A stretch of 13,286 nucleotides of DNA, from assembly GCA_041674265.1 (NCBI GenBank), contig JBAYWC010000074.1:1-13286 (forward strand). Direction: 5' to 3'. The position numbers and the translations under genes are program-made. Of the stretch, positions 7,562 to 13,286 are shown piece after piece. This DNA comes from QYQL01 sp041674265 (lineage in GTDB: Bacteria > Verrucomicrobiota > Verrucomicrobiia > Chthoniobacterales > Terrimicrobiaceae). Below the pieces are notes generated by a model, which saw only the letters and a program-made list of their open reading frames with translations, was not told the DNA's origin and did not search any database. Each line of letters starts with the position of its first letter. Positions within the stretch are counted from its first letter, which is position 1.

Positions 7562-8158
7562 TCAGGATGCCTCACGCAGCCGCGCCGCGAAATATTCCGC
7601 CTGATCCCTCAATGCGGAGAGCTGCCCGTCATTCCAAACCACATGGCTGGATCGCGCGATTTTTTCCGGAACCGGCATTTGGGAGTGGAGGATTTTCCGC
7701 GCCAGTCCGGCCTCCAGTCCCCTCGCCGCCAGGCGGGCCTGCTGGATATCGGGCGAACAGGCGACTGTGATGGTGACATCGAACTGCGGAGCCGCATCCG
7801 TTTCAAACAACAGGGGGATATCGACCAGCAGGTGGCGCTTTTCACTTCTTGCGAGTTCCGCCTCCCCCAGCCACGTCTTCCTCACCCGGGGATGGAGGAT
7901 GGCTTCGAGACGGGATTTTGCAGCCGGATCGCTATAAACGATCCGTCGGATTTCAGCCCGGTCCGGAGAGCCATCGGGCCTGTAAGAAAGCGGCGAGATG
8001 GCCGCCAGGACCTCTGCGCGCACATCGGGATTCTCCCCAAGCAGGCTGTTGGCGATGGCATCCGCGTCCGCGGTCCGTGCCGGAAGGATCGGGCCAAGGA
8101 GATCGCGGAAAGTGGATTTTCCCGAAGCGATGCTCCCGGTGATTCCAATGATGGCCAT
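7562..8158 (-). CDS. coaE: Dephospho-CoA kinase
   Basis: The 198-aa product has the CoaE signature: P-loop GSIASGKST (8-16), DADAIANSLL (31-40), LHPRVR (88-93), DIPLLFET (113-120) and the lid/base region from ARKILHSQMP to ARSSHVVWNDG (153-178). It phosphorylates the 3'-hydroxyl of dephospho-CoA with ATP, the last step of coenzyme A synthesis. Length is typical (about 200 aa). It lies 45 bp after argS and 77 bp before obg on the same strand and is probably part of that transcript. The functional link to neighbours is only general housekeeping, although CoA is also the acyl acceptor of the E2 enzyme encoded at the left of the window. Confidence 0.95.
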   Translation of the reverse strand: MAIIGITGSIASGKSTFRDLLGPILPARTADADAIANSLLGENPDVRAEVLAAISPLSYRPDGSPDRAEIRRIVYSDPAAKSRLEAILHPRVRKTWLGEAELARSEKRHLLVDIPLLFETDAAPQFDVTITVACSPDIQQARLAARGLEAGLARKILHSQMPVPEKIARSSHVVWNDGQLSALRDQAEYFAARLREAS

Positions 8159-8203
8159 GCCGTGAAGTATGGGACACCGCCGGAGCGCGCGTCAACCGGC
8201 TCC

Positions 8204-9916
8204 TTACATTCTCTCCGGGCACCGAATTCCCAAAAGCGAAAGCCCGTGGGAAAGAATCCTTGCCGTGATTTCGCTCAGGAGCAACCGGCTGGCGCGGAGG
8301 GCGGGTTCCGCCTTGAGAACCGGGCAGGCTTCGTAAAACGAATGGAAGGTGTTGGAAAGCTCGTAGAGATAATTGGCGAGAATGTTCGGGCGAAAATCCT
8401 CGATCACCACGGGCACGGTCTCGGCATATTGGAGGAGCTTGATCGCGAGGACACGCTCCGCGGGCCCGGTGATGAGGACGGGAGCGAGAGGATCGGCTTC
8501 GACACCACCCCGACGGAAGATCGACCGGATCCTCACGTAGGCGTTCTGGAGATAGGGAGCGGTGTTGCCTTCCATCGCGAGGAGCTTGTCCCAGGAAAAC
8601 ACATAATCGGTCAGCCGATTCTGGGAGAGTTCCGCATATTTCACGGCCCCGATGCCGATGGTTTGGGCGATGGATTCGACCTCCCCGGCGGAGAATGTGT
8701 CCGGCCTGGCAGCGATCATTCTCCGGGCGCGCTCCACGGCCTCGTGGAGGACATCGGCGAGGCCGACATTCTCGCCCGAGCGGGTTTTCATGATTTTCCG
8801 GTCTTCCCCGAGAATGCTTCCGAAGGTGATATGGGCGAGGTCGGCCCCGATCCCGAGTCTCCGGCAGGCCGCGAAAATTTGCTGGAAATGCAGGGCTTGT
8901 GGGGCGCCGACCACATACCAGATCGCATCCGGATTCCAGCGTTTCATGCGATACCCGATGGTCGCCAGGTCGGTGGTCGCATACAGGAATCCTCCGTCGC
9001 TTTTCCTGATGATGGCCGGCTTCTCGGCAAGGGAAGGAATCCCGGGGAAGAAGAGGCAAAGGGCGCCTTCACTGACTTGTGCGATGCCCCGGCGTTGGAG
9101 GTCCTCGCAAAGCGGGGCGAGCGCGTCGTTGCAGGCGCTCTCCCCGAGGCGTTCATCGAAGCGGATGTCGAGTATTGCGTAGAGTTTCTCGAACTCGCGC
9201 CAGGAGAGTTCGACGGTCTCTTTCCAGATCGAGAGGTTCTCCGGATCTCCGGCCTGGAGTTTGACCAGTTCCTCGCGCGCCGATTTTTTGACGGTCTCGT
9301 CGGTCTCCTCGATCCGGTTGACCTCGCGGTAGAGCCGGACCAATTCGGCGATCGCATCGCGTCCGAGCGCCTCCCGGTCGAGGAAATGTTTCCATCCGTA
9401 AATCACCTTTCCAAACTGGGTTCCCCAATCCCCGATATGGTTGTCGGTGAGGACCTCGTGCCCAAGAAAACGCGCGACCCTCGCCAGGCAGTCGCCGAGG
9501 ATCGTGCTGCGGATATGGCCGACATGCATCGGCTTCGCGACGTTCGGGGAACTGAAATCCAGGACAATTTTCCGGGGAGACTTTGCGAGCGGGACCCCCA
9601 GCCTGGGATCGCCCGCGAGCGCCTGGATGCCGGATGCGATGAACTCCGGCTCAAGCCGGAAGTTCAGAAATCCCGCGCCCGCCACCTCCGGCGCGGCGGC
9701 AATTCCGCCGACATCGATCCCGGAGAGAATCTCCGCGGCGAGCTGGCGCGGATTGGCCCTCTTCTCCTTGGCGAGGACCATGGCGGCATTCGACTGGTAA
9801 TCGCCGAAACGCGCGTCCGCGGCGGCGGAAACCTCTCCCCGTTCGGGGTCCAGACCGGCGGCCCCGAGCGCCGAGCGCAGCCGTTCGCCGAGAATTTCCC
9901 GTGGCGTTCCGCTCAT
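8204..9916 (-). CDS. argS: Arginyl-tRNA synthetase
   Basis: The 570-aa protein has the ArgRS layout. An N-terminal tRNA-binding Add-1 domain (about 1-95; FGDYQSNAAM, GFLNFRL) is followed by the class I catalytic domain, with FSSPNVAKPMHVGHIRST containing the HIGH-type motif HVGH (131-134), DNHIGDWGTQFG (158-169), and IRKSDGGFLYATTDLA (303-318). The KMSKS position is the non-canonical MKTRSGE (376-382), as in many ArgRS enzymes. The anticodon-binding all-helical domain has DKLLAMEGNTAPYLQNAYVR and an end rich in leucine and arginine, closing LLGIRCPERM. The start codon overlaps the EIIA stop as ATGA, pointing to translational coupling. Length is normal. Confidence 0.97.
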   Translation of the reverse strand: MSGTPREILGERLRSALGAAGLDPERGEVSAAADARFGDYQSNAAMVLAKEKRANPRQLAAEILSGIDVGGIAAAPEVAGAGFLNFRLEPEFIASGIQALAGDPRLGVPLAKSPRKIVLDFSSPNVAKPMHVGHIRSTILGDCLARVARFLGHEVLTDNHIGDWGTQFGKVIYGWKHFLDREALGRDAIAELVRLYREVNRIEETDETVKKSAREELVKLQAGDPENLSIWKETVELSWREFEKLYAILDIRFDERLGESACNDALAPLCEDLQRRGIAQVSEGALCLFFPGIPSLAEKPAIIRKSDGGFLYATTDLATIGYRMKRWNPDAIWYVVGAPQALHFQQIFAACRRLGIGADLAHITFGSILGEDRKIMKTRSGENVGLADVLHEAVERARRMIAARPDTFSAGEVESIAQTIGIGAVKYAELSQNRLTDYVFSWDKLLAMEGNTAPYLQNAYVRIRSIFRRGGVEADPLAPVLITGPAERVLAIKLLQYAETVPVVIEDFRPNILANYLYELSNTFHSFYEACPVLKAEPALRASRLLLSEITARILSHGLSLLGIRCPERM

Positions 9917-10380
9917 CCGCGTGGCGAGCGGCTCTCAAACACACGCAGGATCGCCGCCTGGTTCGCGGCATTGGCGAGATCATCCCGGACCGCCTTGTCG
10001 TTGAGGAATTTTGCGATCGCGGCCAGCGTCCGCAGGTGGGTTTGGAACTGGTCTTTGGGAACGACAAAAAGCACGATGAAAAAGACCGGCTGGCCGTCCA
10101 GGGAATCGAATTGGACGCCTTTCACCGAACGTCCGAATGCCGCGATCACTTCATCCACCTTGTCGGACGAGGCATGGGGGATTGCGATGCCAAACCCGAT
10201 TCCCGTGCTCATGGTTTCCTCCCTCTGGCGGATGGAATCCAGAACATTGTTCCGGTCTTCCAGGCCAATTTTTCCGGCTTTGACGAGGCAGTCCACCAAT
10301 TCGGCGATCGCCTCCCAGCGTTCGCCTGAAACCATGGAAGTGACGATCTGGGACTCGGAGAGCAAATTTGCGAGGGTCAT
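9913..10380 (-). CDS. ptsN: PTS EIIA domain protein, PtsN-like (nitrogen/fructose EIIA type)
   Basis: The 155-aa single-domain protein has the EIIA-Fru/Ntr pattern. The phosphoacceptor histidine is His69 in STGIGFGIAIPHASS, preceded by SIRQREETM and followed by the FDSLDGQPVFFIVLFVVPKD strand region and a HLRTLAAIAKFLND helix, all typical of PtsN. EIIA-Ntr proteins are phosphorylated by NPr and regulate enzymes or transporters rather than moving sugar. No HPr/NPr, EI or EIIBC gene is present, which favours a regulatory role. The gene sits 4 bp after nuoD and overlaps argS by 4 bp. GAGGTGG lies about 12 nt before the ATG and may be a distant Shine-Dalgarno sequence. The symbol is by domain similarity; other stand-alone EIIA paralogues cannot be excluded. 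Confidence 0.85.
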   Translation of the reverse strand: MTLANLLSESQIVTSMVSGERWEAIAELVDCLVKAGKIGLEDRNNVLDSIRQREETMSTGIGFGIAIPHASSDKVDEVIAAFGRSVKGVQFDSLDGQPVFFIVLFVVPKDQFQTHLRTLAAIAKFLNDKAVRDDLANAANQAAILRVFESRSPRG

Positions 10381-10384
10381 CGAA

Positions 10385-11623
10385 TTAACGGTCCACCTCG
10401 CCGAATACGGGATCCATGGAACCCAGGATCCCCACCACGTCGCTCACCATGTGCCCGGGAATGATTTTTTGCATGATACTCAGATTGACGAACGATGGGG
10501 AGCGGATTTTGAGGCGGTAGGGCACTCCCCCGCCCTTGCTGTAAATGTAGAATCCCAGTTCGCCCTTGGGATTTTCCGCGGCAAAATAGACCTCCCCCGC
10601 GGGAGCGTCCACCCCCTCGGTGACGACGATGAAGTGGTGGATCAGTTCCTCCATCTTCGTCAGGACCGCGACTTTGTCGGGCAGCGTGCTCTTGGGGTCG
10701 TGCCAGTTGATCGGACCCGAAGGAAGGGTTTCAACCGCCTGTTCAAGGATCTTCACGCTTTGCCGGATCTCCTCCATGCGCACGAGGTAACGGTCGTAGC
10801 AATCCCCCGTCAACCCGACGGGAATCTCAAAATCATACTTCTCGTAATCCAGGTAGGGATGTTGTTTCCGGAGGTCATGCCCGACTCCCGATCCGCGGAG
10901 ATTCGGTCCGGAAAGCCCGTAGGCGATCGCATCCTCCTTCGTGATAACCCCGATATCCTTCGTCCGGTCCACGAAAATCCGGTTGCGCGTCACGAGCTTG
11001 TCCGTCTCGGCAAATGCGGGCGGGAACGTGCGGAGGAATTCCTTCAACTGGGGAATGAACGCGGGCGGGAGATCGTGGGTCTGACCGCCGACACGCGTGT
11101 AATTGGTTGTGAACCGGGCCCCGGTCAGCAGTTCCATCAGGTTGTAAATTTTTTCCCGTTCCGTGAAAGTGTAGAGGAAAAGGGTCATCGCCCCGAGGTC
11201 CATCCCGAGACAGCCGATCATCAGAAGGTGGGCGGAAATGCGGGCCAGTTCGCAACCGATGACACGGATGGCTTTCCCGCGGGCGGGGATTTCCCATCCC
11301 ATGAGCTTTTCCACCGCGAGCGCATAGGCGATGTTGTTGGCGATCGGCGCGAGGTAGTCCAGCCGGTCGGTGTAGGGAACAAACTGGTTGTACTGCATGT
11401 TCTCGGCGATTTTCTCATCACCGCGGTGCAGATAGCCGATCTCGGGAGTCGCCTTGGTGACCAGTTCCCCGTCGAGTTCCATGACCAGGCGGAGAACCCC
11501 GTGGGTGGAAGGATGCGAGGGGCCCATGTTGAGGACCAATCGCTCGCCCACCATCTCGCCGGTTTCCTGCAAAGCTTGGGCTCCCCGCCCCAGGGCATCT
11601 CTGTGTTCCAATATCGTCGCCAT
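10385..11623 (-). CDS. nuoD: NADH-quinone oxidoreductase subunit D (49-kDa type)
   Basis: From ATG 11623 the product is 412 aa (MATILEHRDAL...). The frame extends to an ATG at 11677, but family members begin roughly 25-35 residues before the LNMGPSHPSTHG motif, so the shorter start fits better. Hallmarks are LNMGPSHPSTHGVLRL (31-46), IGYLHRGDEK (62-71), YTDRLDYL (84-91), GARFTTNYTRVGG, and the C-terminal block GELGFYIYSKGGGVPYRLKI to SMDPVFGEVDR. His41 and Tyr90 align with the two quinone-head ligands known in Thermus Nqo4 (His38, Tyr87). NuoD forms the quinone cavity in the peripheral arm of complex I. It is a stand-alone NuoD, not a NuoCD fusion, and no other nuo gene is adjacent: a divergent mqnD lies upstream and an EIIA gene downstream. 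Confidence 0.96.
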   Translation of the reverse strand: MATILEHRDALGRGAQALQETGEMVGERLVLNMGPSHPSTHGVLRLVMELDGELVTKATPEIGYLHRGDEKIAENMQYNQFVPYTDRLDYLAPIANNIAYALAVEKLMGWEIPARGKAIRVIGCELARISAHLLMIGCLGMDLGAMTLFLYTFTEREKIYNLMELLTGARFTTNYTRVGGQTHDLPPAFIPQLKEFLRTFPPAFAETDKLVTRNRIFVDRTKDIGVITKEDAIAYGLSGPNLRGSGVGHDLRKQHPYLDYEKYDFEIPVGLTGDCYDRYLVRMEEIRQSVKILEQAVETLPSGPINWHDPKSTLPDKVAVLTKMEELIHHFIVVTEGVDAPAGEVYFAAENPKGELGFYIYSKGGGVPYRLKIRSPSFVNLSIMQKIIPGHMVSDVVGILGSMDPVFGEVDR

Positions 11624-11810
11624 CGATTGTGTGTGCTTCTGATCGGTCAGTTCTCGAAATTTCCTGCCGGGCAACATTCATAATGGACGCCGGGCAGGAC
11701 ATCATGATCACCGCCTGACCGAAAAAATGCAAGCACGCCCTCAGGGATCCCCCCCCGAGCCCACATCCCGCTGGGCAGAACCGTCCGGATCTGCTTTGAT
11801 TTCCGCCCAT
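11624..11810. promoter_or_regulatory. Divergent nuoD/mqnD intergenic region with nested inverted repeats
   Basis: This 187-bp region must drive nuoD leftward and mqnD rightward. It contains a perfect outer inverted repeat, TCGGTCAG (11643-11650) with CTGACCGA (11715-11722). Inside it is an inner repeat, TCCTGCCGGGC (11662-11672) with GCCGGGCAGGA (11689-11699), 10 of 11 positions paired. The 16-nt loop between the inner arms carries -10-like hexamers on both strands, CATAAT (11679-11684, plus) and TATGAA (minus). This could be an operator or transcript structure; no known regulator motif is recognised. A run of 8 C lies at 11749-11756. Confidence 0.45.
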
Positions 11811-12686
11811 ATGACGGACTGGAAATCGATGACGCTCACACTCGGCCATTCGCCCGACCCGGATGACGCCTTTATGTTTTATGCCATGGCCGCCGGAAAA
11901 ATCGACCTTCGGGGATACCGGTTCGAGCATATTCTACAAGACATCCAGACCTTGAACGAGCGGGCCTCCCGGGGAGAACTCCACATCACCGCCGTCTCAA
12001 TCCATGCGCTTGCCTCCATCCGCGACTTGTATGCCCCGCTGCCAAGCGGCGCGAGCATGGGGGACGGATACGGGCCGATGTTCATCACTTCGGACCGAAG
12101 CGCCCGCAGCCTTCCGGATGAAGATTCGCGGCGCGACTGGCTTCGCGGCAGGACGGTGGCGGTTCCCGGGAAAATGACGAGCGCCTTTCTTGCCGCGCAG
12201 CTTTACCTGGGGGCGGATTTCCGTCATGTGGTCGTGCCGTTCGACGAGATTTTCGAGGCCGTGCGAAGCGGGGCCGTTGACGTGGGGCTGATCATTCACG
12301 AGGGGCAGCTCACCTACGCGAGGGATGGATTCCATCTCGTGCGCGATCTCGGGGCCTGGTGGAAGGCCACCACCGGACTCCCGCTCCCGCTGGGGGGGAA
12401 TGTCGTTCGCAAAGACATCCCTCCGGAGGTCCGCTCGGAACTGTCCGACATCCTTCGGGAGAGCATCCGCTTCGGACTGGAGCACCGGCAGCCTGCGGTC
12501 GAGCACAGCATGGCCCATGCCCGGGGGATGGATGTTCCGCTCGCGGACGAGTTCATCGGAATGTATGTCAATGACTACACTCTGGATTATGGGGACAAGG
12601 GCCGTGAGGCGATCACGAGGTTCCTGGGAGAGGCTTCCGCAAAGGGCCTCATCCCTCCGATCGGGAAAATCGAGTTCGTCGAATAA
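11811..12686 (+). CDS. mqnD: 1,4-dihydroxy-6-naphthoate synthase (MqnD), futalosine menaquinone pathway
   Basis: From ATG 11811 the product is 291 aa; an ATG at 11829 gives MTLTLGHSPDPDD and is equally plausible, and a longer frame to 11727 has an unlikely Pro/Ser-rich leader. The substrate-binding-protein-like fold of MqnA/MqnD is indicated by GHSPDPDDAFMFYAMA (12-27), ITAVSIHALA (59-68), VAVPGKMTSAFLA (117-129), the diagnostic VGLIIHEGQLTYARDG (158-173) with the presumed catalytic His163, and DLGAWWKATTGLPLPLGG (179-196). MqnD converts cyclic dehypoxanthine futalosine to 1,4-dihydroxy-6-naphthoate. The HEG motif and the GAWW..TGLPLPLG block distinguish it from MqnA (chorismate dehydratase). 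It is divergent from nuoD, whose complex would reduce menaquinone. Other mqn genes are not in the window. Confidence 0.88.
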   Translation: MTDWKSMTLTLGHSPDPDDAFMFYAMAAGKIDLRGYRFEHILQDIQTLNERASRGELHITAVSIHALASIRDLYAPLPSGASMGDGYGPMFITSDRSARSLPDEDSRRDWLRGRTVAVPGKMTSAFLAAQLYLGADFRHVVVPFDEIFEAVRSGAVDVGLIIHEGQLTYARDGFHLVRDLGAWWKATTGLPLPLGGNVVRKDIPPEVRSELSDILRESIRFGLEHRQPAVEHSMAHARGMDVPLADEFIGMYVNDYTLDYGDKGREAITRFLGEASAKGLIPPIGKIEFVE

Positions 12687-12903
12687 CCGGTGCCTAACCC
12701 GGATAAATCACAGAGAGGTGGTTCAGATTGCGTAACGCTTTGGCTGCCAGAGCCGGTGGCTGACCGAGGCATATCCCACTGTGATCTGGTGAGGGAGGCC
12801 GACGGCTCTGGCGGCCACCACCGGCCTGTGGGAACAGGCGGGGGAGCCTGCATGCAGTGCAGCCCGCAAGGGCGAGACGAGCGGGAGCGAGCGAGGCAAA
12901 TGG
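12687..12903. other. Non-coding, strongly structured intergenic segment (candidate RNA or mobile-element end)
   Basis: No frame here looks like a protein. A perfect 9-bp inverted repeat pairs GCCAGAGCC (12746-12754) with GGCTCTGGC (12804-12812). The overlapping GCCGGTGG (12752-12759) is also perfectly complementary to CCACCGGC (12818-12825), so two alternative long-range pairings compete. Two compact hairpins follow on the plus strand: GCCTGT-GGGA-ACAGGC (12824-12839) and GCCC-GCAA-GGGC (12852-12863), each closed by a GNRA-type tetraloop. A purine-rich GCGAG-repeated stretch follows (12863-12896). CTAACC (12694-12699) and GGTTAG (12902-12907) are complementary at the two ends. I recognise no known RNA family. 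Confidence 0.4.
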
Positions 12904-13032
12904 TTAGTGTATGTTCGCATGCGATTTGAGAGATTTTATCAACGGTCCGATGGAAAGTGGGTTTTCGGTGGGGCTGGCGGGGCTGGCGGGAGCGGGGACG
13001 CAGGGGGTGTACATTGTGGTTTCAGGGGGCAT
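12904..13032 (-). other. Possible 42-residue reading frame of unknown status
   Basis: The istB frame stays open leftward to a TAA at 12904. An ATG at 13032 would start a 42-aa peptide, MPPETTMYTPC then a Pro/Ala/Ser-rich stretch, ending LIKSLKSHANIH. Its Pro/Ala-rich part arises from a tandem duplication of GGGGCTGGC (12970-12987). It may be gene debris read out of frame, or the tail of the istB frame. I see no evidence that it is expressed. Confidence 0.15.
12970..12987. repeat. Tandem repeat, two copies of a 9-bp unit
   Basis: GGGGCTGGC occurs twice head to tail, followed by a partial third copy (GGG). It is short and GC-rich and lies in the mosaic region between mqnD and the istB fragment. 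Confidence 0.6.
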
Positions 13033-13168
13033 GGCAGGCGGCGAGGTTGGCGGCGCACCAATCCGGCCCGTTGGCATCCATGATAGCCGCGCGCTCGTTG
13101 CACTGGCATCCCGGACCAGGGCGGATGCCGATACGGGCGAGCATTTCGGAGAGGATTGTTCCGGGGCA
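13022..13168 (-). pseudogene. Fragment of a small Cys-rich protein of the CxCxxR...WCxxN type, joined to istB
   Basis: In a different minus-strand frame from istB, residues read CPGTILSEMLARIGIRP, then CQCNERAAIMD, then GPDWCAANL, ending at a TGA (13022-13024). The spacing PGT-x(8-12)-IGI-x(2-5)-CxCNxRAxxMDxxGxxWCxxN resembles small hypothetical proteins that, from memory, occur in phage-like or mobile loci of Planctomycetes and related bacteria. In those proteins a conserved helix of the type TIVGWLREEA follows; here the frame ends about five residues after WCAANL, so it looks truncated or decayed. There is no start codon of its own: the frame continues upstream only as out-of-frame istB sequence. 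The family recollection is not checked and function is unknown. Confidence 0.45.
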
Positions 13169-13286
13169 CTTTGTTGGAGGCGGTAACTGCGACCGGTGAT
13201 GGGGATGATCTCGGCATGATGGAGGAGGCGGTCGAGGATGGCGCTGGCGGCGGGGACGTCGCACAGGAGCTTCCCCCATTCCTCGA
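13169..13286 (-). mobile_element. istB: 3' end of an IS21-type istB gene (transposase helper ATPase), cut by the window edge and probably broken
   Basis: The minus-strand frame entering at 13284 reads EEWGKLLCD, then AASAILDRLLHHAEIIPI and TGRSYRLQQ, which is the characteristic C-terminus of IstB-like AAA+ ATPases (usual form FxEWG...ATAILDRLLHH...I.G.SYRL). IstB assists the IS21 transposase IstA in target selection. Recognisable homology stops near 13171 and the frame then runs on into unrelated sequence until a TAA at 12904. The Cys-rich fragment begins in another frame at 13168, so the 3' end of istB seems replaced. No terminal inverted repeat of an IS21 element was recognised to the left. 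The remainder of the element, including the P-loop of IstB and any IstA, would lie beyond the right edge. Confidence 0.7.

Noticed and set aside
11621..11677. Longer nuoD start at 11677
   Set aside because: The ATG lies within the loop of the inner inverted repeat and adds 18 residues unlike the family N-terminus; the 11623 start fits the usual distance to the GPSHPSTHG motif.
7523..11683. A 1386-codon open frame on the plus strand, antisense to coaE, argS, the EIIA gene and nuoD
   Set aside because: It is opposite four well-recognised proteins and crosses all their boundaries. GC-rich codon bias on one strand commonly leaves the antisense frame open. The translation shows no domain I recognise.
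12692..12909. attC-like (integron recombination) site: GCCTAAC at 12692-12698 fits the RYYYAAC core and GTTAGTG at 12903-12909 partly fits GTTRRRY
   Set aside because: The second core has two mismatches, and about 218 bp is longer than normal attC sites. The cassette gene order expected of an integron is absent.
12911..13186. Plus-strand 91-codon Gly/Ala-rich frame
   Set aside because: It is antisense to the istB and Cys-rich frames, low in complexity and without recognised motifs.

Overview
The window is GC-rich, densely coding bacterial chromosome with a core-housekeeping character, and it runs at its right edge into a short mosaic region derived from mobile DNA. The combination of an exosortase, a futalosine-pathway menaquinone gene, an unfused nuoD and start codons mostly without a Shine-Dalgarno sequence fits a Verrucomicrobiota/PVC-type organism. 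That is an inference; no rRNA or tRNA is present to test it.

Left part, minus strand. An exosortase-family membrane transpeptidase runs off the left edge (559 to 1). To its right lies a three-gene 2-oxo acid dehydrogenase operon read E1-alpha (start 3826), E1-beta (start 2813), E2 (start 1838). E1-alpha and E1-beta overlap by 4 bp and E1-beta and E2 are 6 bp apart. No E3 (lipoamide dehydrogenase) is in the window. An AT-rich divergent intergenic region separates this operon from two plus-strand genes: an unrecognised proline-rich lipoprotein with a C-terminal coiled coil (3941-4702), and a DEAD-box RNA helicase with a DbpA-type RNA-binding domain (4781-6478).

Middle part, minus strand. Converging on the helicase with a 4-bp gap is a run of five housekeeping genes transcribed right to left: nuoD (complex I 49-kDa-type subunit), a PTS EIIA (PtsN-like), argS, coaE and obg. 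nuoD and the EIIA gene are 4 bp apart and the EIIA gene overlaps argS by 4 bp, so these are probably cotranscribed. nuoD is isolated from other nuo genes.

Right part. mqnD (menaquinone via futalosine) is divergent from nuoD. A quinone-biosynthesis gene and the quinone-site subunit of complex I therefore share one intergenic region, which carries two nested inverted repeats around -10-like sequences. After mqnD comes about 220 bp of apparently non-coding, highly structured sequence with long inverted repeats and two GNRA-capped hairpins. It is followed by minus-strand gene debris: a small Cys-rich domain fragment joined almost exactly to the 3' end of an IS21-type istB gene that leaves the window on the right.

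The most interesting material is at the right end (structured segment plus chimeric junction) and in the nuoD/mqnD divergent region. I did not see a complete undescribed system. The open ends (exosortase at the left, IstB at the right) prevent full judgement of either side.
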